64,000 nt of DNA from [Clostridium] clostridioforme AGR2157 (GCF_000424325.1 NZ_AUJR01000010.1:1-64000), one strand, 5' to 3'; shown: positions 35,400-44,423, numbered from the stretch's first letter. The notes: a model not told the origin generated them from the sequence alone. Numbers and translations: made by a program.

Positions 35400-36956
35400 A
35401 TGAACGGTTATGCAGTTTTAAAGGGCGCCAGCTATACATTGGCGATTACACCTGATATGGTTATTCACAATGGTACAACACAGACAACAGAGATGATTGT
35501 TAATCCTGAGTCAGAATATTTGAGGGAACTTCCGAGCCACTTGAGAAGTTTTGAGGATGCCGTTAGCTATATGCCGAACCAGGTATATATTGGCAATGAA
35601 AAGCCACAGAAAATGGCTGAGGTTGGATTCCCATGGTATGATAAATTAATGGATGGGGCCAGCAAGGACGGCAAGTACGGCGAGATCATGCCTGAGGATG
35701 AGTTCTACGGACTGATTCAGATCTGCGACGTATTTGATTTGGTTAAACTGGAAAAGGGATTTGCAGCTGACGTTAAGGCAAAGCTGGATGCACATCACAT
35801 GTTCACAGACGAGCATGTAGCAATCCTTGATAAGAACAGCGAGACAACACAGGAAGAAATCGCTGCCCTGGTAAATGATGAGCATGCAGAGCCGCTGTAC
35901 TACAACAATGTACTGGTTGGCGCTGTTAAGAGAGCTCATGACGTGGATGTTAACTTATCCGCACACGTTATGTTAGAGAACCTGGTAACAAAGGCTTCTA
36001 ACGTATTATCCTTACTTAACTTAGTAAAAAAGGCAGGAGTTAATCCCGATGATATAGATTATGTTGTTGACTGCTGTGAGGAAGCCTGCGGCGATATGAA
36101 CCAGAGAGGCGGCGGCAACTTTGCAAAGGCAGCAGCTGAGGTTGCCGGATTTGTGAATGCAACCGGTTCTGACGTAAGAGGCTTCTGTGCAGGACCAGCT
36201 CATGCAATGCTTCATGCAGCTGCCCTGGTAAAGGCAGGAACATTCAAGAACGTTGTGGTTACAGCAGGCGGCTGTACCGCTAAATTAGGTATGAACGGCA
36301 AGGACCATGTGAAGAAGGGACTTCCGATTCTGGAAGACGCTATCGCAGGATTCTCCGTATTAGTAAGTGCTGACGACGGCGTAAGCCCACAGATCAGAAC
36401 TGACATCGTAGGACGCCACACAGTCGGAACAGGATCCGCTCCTCAGAACGTTATATCTTCCCTGGTAACCAACCCTCTGGACGAGGCTGGTTTAAAGATT
36501 GTGGATATCGACAAGTACTCTCCTGAGATGCAGAACCCAGACATCACCAAGCCGGCAGGCGCAGGCGATGTTCCTGAAGCTAACTACAAGATGATTGCTG
36601 CCCTTGGCGTTAAGAGGGGCGAATTACAGCGTAATGAGATTGCAGATTTCGTTAAGGAGCATGGTATGACCGGCTGGGCTCCAACCCAGGGACATATTCC
36701 TTCAGGCGTTCCTTATCTTGGACTTCTGAGAGACGAAATTCTGGCCGGCGAGACAAAGCGAGCCATGATTATCGGTAAGGGAAGCTTATTCCTTGGAAGA
36801 ATGACCAATCTGTTCGACGGCGTATCCTTCGTGGTTCAGGCCAACGATGGTTCTGCTTCAAAGGAGAGCGGCGGCGTAGATGAGAGCAAGGTAAAGGCTA
36901 TGATTGGCCAGGCCATGAGAGCGTTTGCTGAGGGTCTGATGGGCGAAGAGGAATAA
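35400..36956 (+). CDS. grdC: glycine reductase component C, beta subunit
   Basis: A 518-residue subunit of the acetyl-phosphate-forming component C. The middle and C-terminal part have the fold of ketoacyl/FabH-type acyl transferases (DYVVDCCEEACGDMNQRGGG, GSDVRGFCAGPAHAMLHAAA, VVVTAGGCTAKLGMNG). It works with GrdD to convert carboxymethyl-selenoprotein A into acetyl phosphate. The ATG at 35400 is preceded by GTGAAGG. grdD begins 27 bp after its stop. Confidence 0.93.
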   Translation: MNGYAVLKGASYTLAITPDMVIHNGTTQTTEMIVNPESEYLRELPSHLRSFEDAVSYMPNQVYIGNEKPQKMAEVGFPWYDKLMDGASKDGKYGEIMPEDEFYGLIQICDVFDLVKLEKGFAADVKAKLDAHHMFTDEHVAILDKNSETTQEEIAALVNDEHAEPLYYNNVLVGAVKRAHDVDVNLSAHVMLENLVTKASNVLSLLNLVKKAGVNPDDIDYVVDCCEEACGDMNQRGGGNFAKAAAEVAGFVNATGSDVRGFCAGPAHAMLHAAALVKAGTFKNVVVTAGGCTAKLGMNGKDHVKKGLPILEDAIAGFSVLVSADDGVSPQIRTDIVGRHTVGTGSAPQNVISSLVTNPLDEAGLKIVDIDKYSPEMQNPDITKPAGAGDVPEANYKMIAALGVKRGELQRNEIADFVKEHGMTGWAPTQGHIPSGVPYLGLLRDEILAGETKRAMIIGKGSLFLGRMTNLFDGVSFVVQANDGSASKESGGVDESKVKAMIGQAMRAFAEGLMGEEE

Positions 36957-36983
36957 TTTTCACCGAGAGAAAGGAAATAAGTT

Positions 36984-38105
36984 ATGTCTGATAAGAAAAT
37001 AAAAGCTATGATTGCTAATACTTTTCTTGAGGTGGCCGATGCTCTTGAAACAGGACAATATGGCAAAAAGCCGGTTATCGGCTTCGCCTCAGAAGGCAGC
37101 GAACATGGCCAGGATAATATAGAAGAAGCCATGAGGATTGCCGAGATGAAGGGACTTAAGGCTGTCCTTATCAAGGGGGAAGACCTTCATAAGAAGATGG
37201 AAGAGATGCTGGATTCCGGCGAGATTGACGGCGCCGTTACCATGCACTATCCATTTCCCATCGGTGTGTCCACAGTCGGAAAGGTTGTCACCCCAGGCAA
37301 GGGAAAAACTATGTATATTGCCACCACCACAGGTACGTCTGACACAGACCGTATCAGCGGCATGGTTAAGAATGCAATCTATGGAATCATTGCGGCAAAG
37401 GCTGACGGTGTGGAGAACCCAACCGTAGGCATTGCCAACATTGACGGCGCACGCCAGACAGAAAAGGCACTTCTCAAGCTGGCTGAGAACGGCTATGATA
37501 TTAACTTCGCAGAGTCCGTAAGGGCTGACGGCGGTATTGTCATGAGAGGAAATGACCTGTTAGGAGGAACTCCTGATATTATGGTCATGGATTCCCTGAC
37601 AGGCAACCTGATGATGAAGGTGTTCTCATCCTACACCACAGGCGGTAATTATGAGTCTTTAGGATTCGGTTACGGTCCTGGCGTGGGCGAGGGATATGAC
37701 CGTCTTATCATGATCGTGTCACGTGCTTCCGGCGCGCCTGTGATTGCAGGAGCCATGGAGTATGCCGACAATCTGATTCGTCATGACTGGAAGAGGATTG
37801 CTGATGAAGAATTTGAGAAGGCAAACAAGGCCGGACTTAAGGATATCATCAACGAGCTGAAGTCCGCCGGCAAGAAGGACGCAGGCGCAGCATCCGGGGA
37901 AGTGAAGATGCCTCCCAAGGAAGTGGTTACTTCACAGATTCCGGGTATCGAGGTAATGGACCTGGAAGACGCTGTTAAGGCGCTGTGGAAAGCCGGTATC
38001 TATGCTGAGAGCGGCATGGGATGCACAGGTCCCATCGTACTGATGTCCGATGCCAACAAGGATAAGGCACATGAGATTCTGAAGGCAGCAGGATACGTCA
38101 GCTAA
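36984..38105 (+). CDS. grdD: glycine reductase component C, alpha subunit
   Basis: A 373-residue protein related to PlsX/phosphate-acyltransferase folds. Blocks include KPVIGFASEGSEHGQDNIEE, GAVTMHYPFPIGVSTVGKV and GGNYESLGFGYGPGVGEGYD. Near the C terminus, ESGMGCTGPIVLMSD holds the Cys thought to take the acetyl group in this family. It releases acetyl phosphate, which acetate kinase turns into ATP and acetate. It is the last gene of the grd operon. A weak hairpin (TCAGGCC/GGCCTGA at 38117-38134) follows without a T-run. Confidence 0.93.
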   Translation: MSDKKIKAMIANTFLEVADALETGQYGKKPVIGFASEGSEHGQDNIEEAMRIAEMKGLKAVLIKGEDLHKKMEEMLDSGEIDGAVTMHYPFPIGVSTVGKVVTPGKGKTMYIATTTGTSDTDRISGMVKNAIYGIIAAKADGVENPTVGIANIDGARQTEKALLKLAENGYDINFAESVRADGGIVMRGNDLLGGTPDIMVMDSLTGNLMMKVFSSYTTGGNYESLGFGYGPGVGEGYDRLIMIVSRASGAPVIAGAMEYADNLIRHDWKRIADEEFEKANKAGLKDIINELKSAGKKDAGAASGEVKMPPKEVVTSQIPGIEVMDLEDAVKALWKAGIYAESGMGCTGPIVLMSDANKDKAHEILKAAGYVS

Positions 38106-38258
38106 GTATATGCCGGTCAGGCCGTCCGGGCCTGATATCATAAATAAAGCCATTCATTCATAAGTTATATATTTTCCGTGCCCGTGAAACAACGATTTCG
38201 CGGGGCGGAGAATAAAAAAAGCTTAAGTTTTCGCGATAACTTTTCCGGAAGTTACGGA

Positions 38259-38287
38259 TTGACATACAATTGAATACATGATAGTAT
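38259..38287 (+). promoter_or_regulatory. sigma-A promoter of tRNA-Sec/selA/selB
   Basis: TTGACA at 38259-38264 and TAGTAT at 38282-38287 with 17-bp spacing, about 30 bases before tRNA-Sec. It gives the selenocysteine genes a constitutive promoter separate from the sigma-54 grd promoter. Confidence 0.75.
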
Positions 38288-38316
38288 ATTAAAGTTAAAT
38301 GCTATCCAAAAGATAT

Positions 38317-38410
38317 GGAGGCAGATAGGTTGCTGGTGTGCCTCGCGGTCTTCAAAACCGTTGTGGGGGGTTAAGAGCCCTCTGGGTGGGTTCGATTCCC
38401 ACCTCCTCCG
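38317..38410 (+). tRNA. selC: tRNA-Sec (TCA), selenocysteine
   Basis: A 94-nt tRNA with UCA in the anticodon loop (CTTCAAA), a long variable arm (GGGGG...CCCTC), a T arm GTGGG-TTCGATT-CCCAC and a G discriminator, as expected for tRNA-Sec. Its identity is supported by selA starting 30 bp downstream. Two irregularities: the acceptor pairs well for the first five base pairs (GGAGG/CCTCC), but positions 6 and 7 (C, A) face T and C. The six-pair D stem (AGG-TGC with GTGCCT) needs one bulged T. Confidence 0.9.
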
Positions 38411-38440
38411 TTTAAACCATATCTGTAGTGGAGGTAATAT

Positions 38441-39853
38441 ATGATGGAAGATAGAAGAGAGTTACTCCGAAAGATTCCGAAAATAGACGAGGTGCTGCAG
38501 GATGAGCGTCTCTTTTTTTTTACGGAAAGTACGCCCAGAGCAGTGATTGTGGACTCGGTCAGGGAAGTCACCCAGGAGCTTAGGAAGGACATCCTGGAAG
38601 GCAGGAGGAATCAGGTGGGGACCAAGGAAACACTGATGACAGAAATCGTGGCCCGCATTACAGGCAAGAAGAAAAAGAGCCTGCGGCGCGTCATCAATGC
38701 AACAGGGGTGGTGCTTCACACGAACCTGGGAAGGGCAAATCTGTCGGACAAGGCATGCGAGAGCATCATGGACGTAGCCAGGAACTATACCAATCTGGAA
38801 TATGATGTGAAGCGCGGCTCCAGAGGGTCCCGCCATGACCATGTGGAGAGAATCCTGACCAAGATTACGGGGGCGGAAGCCGCCATGGTGGTCAACAACA
38901 ACGCGGCGGCAACCATGCTCTGTCTCTCTGCCCTTGCAAAGGACAAGGAGGTCATTGTCTCCAGAGGTGAGCTGGTGGAAATCGGCGGTTCCTTCCGGGT
39001 GCCGGAAATCATGGAACAGAGCGGCGCCAAGCTGATGGATGTGGGAACCACAAACAAGACTAAGCCCTCGGACTATCTGAATGCCTACCATGAAGGTGAG
39101 ACCGGTGCCCTGATGAAGGTTCACACGAGTAATTACAGGATACTGGGATTCACCCAGGAGGTGGAACTGCCTGAGATGGTGGAGCTGGGTAAGAAATTAA
39201 ATCTTCCGGTTATCTACGATATGGGAAGCGGCCTCATGGCCGACCTGACAGACTATGGGGTGGACGAGCCCACTGTTCTGGACGCCTTAAAGACCGGCAT
39301 AGATGTGATTCTGTTCAGCGGGGACAAGCTGTTAGGCGGACCCCAGGGCGGTATCATAGCAGGAAAGAAAGAGTACATTGATAAAATGAAGGCCCATCCT
39401 CTGGCAAGGGCATTCCGGGTGGGCAAGATGACACTGGCGGCCATGGAGGCTACCTTCTTTGAGTATTCGGATATCCGCCAGGCCAAAAAGACCATACCGG
39501 TACTGAACATGATAACCACGCCGGCCGGAGAGCTTAAGGACAAGGCGGAGAGGCTGGCCGGGGACATCCGCAGGGCGACCCATAACTTTACCGTGGAGGT
39601 GGAGGCGTGTAAGGACCAGGTAGGCGGCGGTTCCGCTCCCACCGTGCTTCTGGACGGATATGCGGCGGCCATTCAGGGCAGGACATTGGCGCCGGAGAAA
39701 ATTGAGCGCCTGCTTCGCAAGGAAGAAATTCCAATTATTGTAAGGATTACCCACAACCAGGTATATCTGGATGTGAGGACCATCAGGGAAGATGAGTTTG
39801 AATATATTGTAGCGGCGTTTATCGCAATGGACAGCAGACAGGTTGAGGGGTGA
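38441..39853 (+). CDS. selA: L-seryl-tRNA(Sec) selenium transferase
   Basis: Converts seryl-tRNA-Sec to selenocysteyl-tRNA-Sec with selenophosphate. The 470-residue PLP enzyme has the family start RELLRKIPKIDEVL, the NATGVVLHTNLGRA block, VNNNAAATMLCLSALA, IYDMGSGLMADL and the Schiff-base Lys at residue 296 (FSGDKLLGGPQGG). GGAGGT lies before tandem ATGs at 38441/38444. The stop overlaps the selB ribosome site; together with tRNA-Sec the three genes form one compact selenocysteine unit. Confidence 0.95.
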   Translation: MMEDRRELLRKIPKIDEVLQDERLFFFTESTPRAVIVDSVREVTQELRKDILEGRRNQVGTKETLMTEIVARITGKKKKSLRRVINATGVVLHTNLGRANLSDKACESIMDVARNYTNLEYDVKRGSRGSRHDHVERILTKITGAEAAMVVNNNAAATMLCLSALAKDKEVIVSRGELVEIGGSFRVPEIMEQSGAKLMDVGTTNKTKPSDYLNAYHEGETGALMKVHTSNYRILGFTQEVELPEMVELGKKLNLPVIYDMGSGLMADLTDYGVDEPTVLDALKTGIDVILFSGDKLLGGPQGGIIAGKKEYIDKMKAHPLARAFRVGKMTLAAMEATFFEYSDIRQAKKTIPVLNMITTPAGELKDKAERLAGDIRRATHNFTVEVEACKDQVGGGSAPTVLLDGYAAAIQGRTLAPEKIERLLRKEEIPIIVRITHNQVYLDVRTIREDEFEYIVAAFIAMDSRQVEG

Positions 39854-39857
39854 TGAT

Positions 39858-41777
39858 ATGCAAAATGTGATAGTGGGAACAGCCGGTCATGTGGACCACG
39901 GCAAGACATGTCTCATAAAGGCCCTTACAGGGACGGATACGGACAGGCTGAAGGAGGAGCAGAAAAGGGGAATTACCATTGAGCTGGGATTTGCCAACCT
40001 GCCCAATGACGCCGGAATCCATATTGGAATCATCGATGTTCCGGGCCACGAGAAGTTCGTGAAGAACATGCTGGCGGGTATTGGCGGTATCGACATGGTG
40101 CTTCTGGTCATTGCCCTGGATGAGGGCGTCATGCCTCAGACTGTAGAGCATTTTGAGATTCTTAAGATGCTCCATATCAAGCAGGGCATTGTGGTGTTTA
40201 CCAAGGCCGATTTGGTGGATGAGGACTGGGCCGAGCTTGTAAATGATGACGTGGACAACCTGGTCAAGGGGACCTTCATGGAAAAGGCCGACCGCATCCA
40301 GGTATCCGCCTATACCGGAAAAAATATTGATGTGTTAAAACAGATGATAGTGGATAAGGTAAGGGCGGCAGGCGGCAGGCGCCAGGAGAAGGAATTGTTC
40401 CGTCTGCCCATAGACCGTGTATTTACTATGGAAGGATTCGGCACAGTTGTCACGGGAACCCTATTGGAGGGCTGCTGTCAGGTGGGGCAGGAGGTAGAGC
40501 TCTATCCCACCGAGAGAACCGTCAAAATCAGGGAGATACAGACCCACGGTCACAGGGTGGACATGGCGTATGCCGGTCAGAGAACGGCCCTGAATCTGGT
40601 CAACATCAAGAAGGACGAGATTAACAGGGGAGAGGTTCTGGCTGCCCAGGATTCTCTTTTGAAAAGCCAGTTCATAGACGCTAAGGTGCAGTTGTTCTCT
40701 TCCACGGACAGAGAACTGAGAAACGGGGACAGAGTCCACATCAACTATGGGTCGGCCCAGGCCATATGCAAGGCAGTGCTGCTTGATAAGGATGTGCTGT
40801 CCGCGGGTGAGGAGGCCTACGTGCAGTTCCGGTTTGACGAGCCTGTGGCCGTGAGGAGGAATGACAGGTTCATCATCCGTTTCTATTCTCCCACCATTAC
40901 CTTTGGCGGAGGCATCGTGCTGGAGGCAGAGGCGTTAAAGCATAAGAGGAATCATGAGGAAGTCATTGACAGCCTTCATATAAAGGAGCTGGGCACTGAT
41001 TTAGAGGTCCTGGAACTGGAGCTTAAGGAGGAGAGCCGGTACTTCCCTGTTCCTAAGATACTGGCTGCCAAGCTCAACTGGACAAATCAGGAGACAGAGG
41101 ATCAGCTGGAGGTCCTGGTCAAGGGGAAGAAGGCTATCCGTCTCAGCGATGGCAGCTATATTCATAAATATTACTGGAATGAAATTACCCAATACGGTAC
41201 AGAGCTTCTGAATCAGTTCCACAAGGAGAATCCTATTTCCGACGGAATGGAGAAGGAAGAATTTAAAAGCCGTATACTGGATAATTTCAGGATTCAGGAG
41301 TCTAAGAGAGCAGATGTCCTTTTAAATGAGATGATAAAGCGCAGCATTACGGTTACCATAGGCAGTGCGATTGCAGCAGCCGGATTTAATGCTGAATATT
41401 CCCATGAAATAAAGGGAATGTTAAAGGAGATTGAGGATACCTACTTGATGGCAGGGTATGAGATACCGGCCACAGACGATGTGATTAACAAGTTTAAGGA
41501 TAAGAAACTGGCGAAACAGATTGTGAATGATTTGGTAAAGAAGGGCGCATTGGTAAAGATAAATCCTGGTGCCATGATTCACAGGGACAATTGGGAAAAG
41601 GCCATGGGGCTTCTTAAGAAATACTTTGAGGACCATCCAACCATTTCACTGGGAGATTACAGGGATCTGCTGGGAACCTCCAGGAAGTATGCTGTTTTGT
41701 TCCTGGAGTACTGCGACCAGCAAAAGATAACACGGAAACAGGACGATGTGCGTATCCTTGTCCAGAAGTCGAGGTAG
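39858..41777 (+). CDS. selB: selenocysteine-specific elongation factor SelB
   Basis: Delivers Sec-tRNA to UGA codons marked by a SECIS. The 639-residue protein starts with an EF-Tu-like GTPase: G1 GTAGHVDHGKT, RGITIELGFA, G3 DVPGHE, G4 TKAD. Beta-barrel domains follow, then C-terminal winged-helix repeats (from about residue 400) that bind the SECIS hairpin. The ATG at 39858 with GAGGGGTGA is favoured over an upstream TTG. It acts on grdB and grdA upstream. The LysR gene begins only six bases after its stop. Confidence 0.95.
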   Translation: MQNVIVGTAGHVDHGKTCLIKALTGTDTDRLKEEQKRGITIELGFANLPNDAGIHIGIIDVPGHEKFVKNMLAGIGGIDMVLLVIALDEGVMPQTVEHFEILKMLHIKQGIVVFTKADLVDEDWAELVNDDVDNLVKGTFMEKADRIQVSAYTGKNIDVLKQMIVDKVRAAGGRRQEKELFRLPIDRVFTMEGFGTVVTGTLLEGCCQVGQEVELYPTERTVKIREIQTHGHRVDMAYAGQRTALNLVNIKKDEINRGEVLAAQDSLLKSQFIDAKVQLFSSTDRELRNGDRVHINYGSAQAICKAVLLDKDVLSAGEEAYVQFRFDEPVAVRRNDRFIIRFYSPTITFGGGIVLEAEALKHKRNHEEVIDSLHIKELGTDLEVLELELKEESRYFPVPKILAAKLNWTNQETEDQLEVLVKGKKAIRLSDGSYIHKYYWNEITQYGTELLNQFHKENPISDGMEKEEFKSRILDNFRIQESKRADVLLNEMIKRSITVTIGSAIAAAGFNAEYSHEIKGMLKEIEDTYLMAGYEIPATDDVINKFKDKKLAKQIVNDLVKKGALVKINPGAMIHRDNWEKAMGLLKKYFEDHPTISLGDYRDLLGTSRKYAVLFLEYCDQQKITRKQDDVRILVQKSR

Positions 41778-41783
41778 GCGGAT

Positions 41784-42719
41784 ATGGAATTCAGACAATT
41801 AGAAGCATTCGTAAATGCGGTAAAGTACAAAAGTTTTTCAAAGGCAGCGGACGCCGCCTTTCTGACCCAGCCCACCATCAGCGCCCATATCAATAACCTG
41901 GAGAATGAGCTGGGGACAACCCTTGTGAACCGTACAGGAAGGGAGATAACCCTGACAAAGCAGGGAGAGTTGCTTTATCCCTATGCCATTGACATGCTCC
42001 ATACCAGGTCGCAGGCGCTGGCCACGGTACAGGCCCAATGCGAGGCAATGGACGGTGTTCTGGATGTATATGCATCCAGCATTCCGGGTCAGTACTATCT
42101 GCCCCGGCTCATAGGGGAGTTTCACGCCAAATGCCCGAAAATCCGTTTTTATGTGGAGCAGTCGGACAGCAAGACAGTGATTGAAGATGTTATGAGCCAG
42201 AAGGGCGAGATTGGACTCACAGGCTATAAGATGCATAACAGTCTGGTATATGAGCCTGTCTTTATGGATGAGCTGGTGCTCATTGTGCCGGATACGGAGA
42301 AGTATTCCCGGTGGAAGAAGGGGAGTACGGTGAGCTTCCGGGACTTTGAACATGAGACCTTCATCCTTCGGGAGGAGGGATCAGGTACAAAACAGGAGAT
42401 GGAAAAGGCGGAAATTCACGGTGTACCTGTGTTTAAAAACGTGGATGTGATTGCCCGGATGAACAGTACCGAGGCTATCAAACAGGCAGTGGCCGGAGGC
42501 CTGGGAATCTCCATCCTGTCCAGGATGGCTGCCGGGGAAAAAGAAGGAACCCACCGGATTAAGTACTTTAAGATAGACGGCCTGGAGAAGAAACGGACTT
42601 TTTATATGGTATATAGTAAGAACATACGTCTCTCTCCTATTGCGGAGGCATTCCGGGACCTTGTGATTGAATACAGGGACAGGAACTGGCAGCAGGATAT
42701 CGGGCGGTTCATGCAGTGA
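41784..42719 (+). CDS. LysR-family transcriptional regulator (selenium locus)
   Basis: A 311-residue LysR protein: helix-turn-helix in residues 1-60 (MEFRQLEAFVNAVKYKSFSK, FLTQPTISAHINNLENELGT) and a two-lobed effector domain (YASSIPGQYYLPRLIGEFHA, GEIGLTGYKM). It begins six bases after selB and so belongs to the selA-selB transcript. The next gene encodes a YedE-like selenium/sulfur permease, and several inverted and direct repeats lie in between. It is the probable regulator of the selenium-handling genes downstream; the ligand is unknown. Confidence 0.88.
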   Translation: MEFRQLEAFVNAVKYKSFSKAADAAFLTQPTISAHINNLENELGTTLVNRTGREITLTKQGELLYPYAIDMLHTRSQALATVQAQCEAMDGVLDVYASSIPGQYYLPRLIGEFHAKCPKIRFYVEQSDSKTVIEDVMSQKGEIGLTGYKMHNSLVYEPVFMDELVLIVPDTEKYSRWKKGSTVSFRDFEHETFILREEGSGTKQEMEKAEIHGVPVFKNVDVIARMNSTEAIKQAVAGGLGISILSRMAAGEKEGTHRIKYFKIDGLEKKRTFYMVYSKNIRLSPIAEAFRDLVIEYRDRNWQQDIGRFMQ

Positions 42720-42730
42720 GTTATGTATGA

Positions 42731-42785
42731 ATCAAGCGGGTTACAGGCGGGTTTCAAGCGGGATACAAGCGGATTTCAAGCGGGA
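42731..42785 (+). repeat. five tandem 11-bp repeats
   Basis: Five consecutive units at 42731, 42742, 42753, 42764 and 42775 follow the pattern WWCAAGCGGGW (for example TTCAAGCGGGA). The first ends ten bases after the LysR stop region. A period of 11 bp is close to one helical turn, so equal faces are presented to a DNA-binding protein; alternatively the repeats act in the RNA. Confidence 0.8.
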
Positions 42786-42817
42786 TTGGCTCAGGATTAT
42801 GCTGCACAGTGTTTTTG

Positions 42818-42957
42818 TATAGAAAATGTCTATATTAAAAAGCGGCTTCATGTTTTTTTGAATTGGATTTGCCCCTTCCATTTTGGTAAGATGATTAAGT
42901 AAATATTGGTAAAAAATGAATTGATTTACGAATGATTTTTAGCTGATTTTACCAAAA
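42818..42957. promoter_or_regulatory. candidate LysR operators before the YedE-like gene
   Basis: TATAG-N7-CTATA at 42818-42834 is a small dyad of LysR-box type. TTTTGGTAA at 42881-42889 and TTGGTAAAA near 42905 recur, and TTACCAAAA at 42949-42957 is the inverted copy just before the ribosome site. Binding by the LysR protein upstream is inferred. Confidence 0.4.
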
Positions 42958-42974
42958 GAAAAGGGGATATGATT

Positions 42975-44069
42975 ATGAATCTGACAAGTTCTAAAAAGAC
43001 ACTGCTCCTGTCCGGAGTGGCGCTGGGAATACTGGCATGTATTCTCGCTTACTTTGGCAACCCTAAGAACATGGCAATCTGCGTAGCCTGCTTCATCAGG
43101 GATTCCGCCGGGGGCATGAAGCTTCACACGGCAGCCGTTGTGCAGTATTTCAGGCCTGAAATCGTGGGCTTTGTCTGCGGTTCCTTCCTGATTGCCCTGG
43201 CAACCAGGGAATACCGTTCCACAGCAGGGTCGTCTCCCATGCTGCGTTTTATCCTGGGCGTCATCATGATGATTGGCTCCCTGGCATTTTTGGGATGCCC
43301 GCTCCGCATGGTAATCCGCATGGCAGCCGGTGATTTAAACGCATATGTAGGATTCATCGGATTTGCAGCCGGTGTATTTACCGGAACAATCGCTTTAAAG
43401 CATGGATTTTCACTGGGAAGGGCTCATGAAACCGGAAAGATAAACGGGGCAGTGCTCCCGGTTACCCTGTTGGTGCTGTTTGTACTGAGCCTGACCACCA
43501 CATTATTTGCGTTCAGTGAAAAAGGTCCGGGCAGCATGCATGCGCCTGCGCTCCTTGCTCTGGTTGTGGCCCTGTTGTTTGGCGCCATAGCGCAGAAATG
43601 CAGGACCTGTTTTGCAGGCAGTATCCGTGACGTCATTTTAATGAGGAATTTTGATTTGATTACTGTCATCGGCGGACTGTTTGTTGTCATGCTGGTGTTT
43701 AACCTGGCTACAGGCGGATTCAAGCTTTCCTTTGCAGGACAGCCGGTAGCACATTCACAACATATCTGGAATATCCTGGGGCTTTACGCCGTTGGTTTTG
43801 CGGCTGTCCTGGCAGGCGGATGCCCGCTGCGCCAGCTGGTTTTAGCTGGTCAGGGCTCATCTGATTCCGCGGTTACATTCCTTGGACTTCTGGTGGGAGC
43901 TGCTTTCTGCCACAATTTCGGACTGGCTGCATCAGCAGCAGCGGCAGCCACCGCAGATACCCCGGCAGCGCCGGGCGGTCTTGCCATGGCCGGTAAGGTT
44001 GCTGTGATTGGATGCATTGTCATCCTGTTCATTATTGGGTTTGTACCAAAGTCAGAGGAAGGGAAATAG
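42975..44069 (+). CDS. yedE: YedE/YeeE-family selenium (or sulfur) permease
   Basis: A 364-residue membrane protein with about nine or ten hydrophobic segments and duplicated Cys-bearing motifs: CVACFIRDSAGG, FLGCPLRMVIRMAAGD, KCRTCFAGSIRDVILM and LAGGCPLRQLVLAGQG. The G-C-P-x-R motif is the hallmark of YeeE/YedE transporters, and this form is the one usually linked to selenoprotein operons. The ATG at 42975 is preferred (AAAAGGGGAT upstream); 42969 is an alternative. The YedF-like gene follows after 12 bp, which supports uptake or handling of reduced selenium. Confidence 0.88.
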   Translation: MNLTSSKKTLLLSGVALGILACILAYFGNPKNMAICVACFIRDSAGGMKLHTAAVVQYFRPEIVGFVCGSFLIALATREYRSTAGSSPMLRFILGVIMMIGSLAFLGCPLRMVIRMAAGDLNAYVGFIGFAAGVFTGTIALKHGFSLGRAHETGKINGAVLPVTLLVLFVLSLTTTLFAFSEKGPGSMHAPALLALVVALLFGAIAQKCRTCFAGSIRDVILMRNFDLITVIGGLFVVMLVFNLATGGFKLSFAGQPVAHSQHIWNILGLYAVGFAAVLAGGCPLRQLVLAGQGSSDSAVTFLGLLVGAAFCHNFGLAASAAAAATADTPAAPGGLAMAGKVAVIGCIVILFIIGFVPKSEEGK

Positions 44070-44081
44070 GAGGTAAGAGAT

Positions 44082-44288
44082 ATGTATGAAGTAGATGCAA
44101 GAGGATTATCCTGTCCTGAACCTGTGATGCTGACAGCAGCAGCCCTTAAGAAGCACAAGGGAGAGACTGTTAAGGTGCTGGTCAGTGAACCTCATACCAG
44201 GATGAATGTTGAGAAATATGCAAAGAGCCAGGGAAAGACGGCTACAGTAACCGAAAAAGGGTCTGAATTTGAGATTGTAATTGAATAA
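44082..44288 (+). CDS. yedF: TusA/YedF-like sulfur (selenium) carrier protein
   Basis: A 68-residue single-domain protein with the TusA signature DARGLSCPEPVMLTAAALKK. The Cys of CPEP carries persulfide or perselenide sulfur in this family. It lies directly behind the YedE-like permease, so it probably receives the imported atom. The C-terminal DUF3343 domain that is fused in many YedF proteins is encoded separately at 44424. A structured RNA region follows. Confidence 0.88.
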   Translation: MYEVDARGLSCPEPVMLTAAALKKHKGETVKVLVSEPHTRMNVEKYAKSQGKTATVTEKGSEFEIVIE

Positions 44289-44298
44289 TACAGATGTC

Positions 44299-44402
44299 CC
44301 GGTTTCAAGCGTGTCTGAACCAGGGCTTCTGAAACCGGATGCTGCAGTGGAAGGCATCAGGCTGTTTGACAGCCTGGTGACAGTCTGCTGCAGCATATTT
44401 TT
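44299..44402 (+). other. two consecutive RNA stem structures in the yedF-DUF3343 spacer
   Basis: First stem: CCGGTTTCA (44299-44307) with TGAAACCGG (44330-44338). Second: ATGCTGCAG (44339-44347) with CTGCAGCAT (44388-44396), enclosing ATCAGGCTGT (44356-44365) with ACAGCCTGGT (44369-44378), then ATTTTT. The second resembles a terminator and could partially uncouple the downstream genes. Confidence 0.75.
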
Positions 44403-44423
44403 AGATACGAAAGGATTTATGGG

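Noticed and set aside
42731-42785. The 11-bp repeats as a CRISPR array
   Set aside because: Units are contiguous without spacers and far shorter than CRISPR repeats; no cas genes are present.
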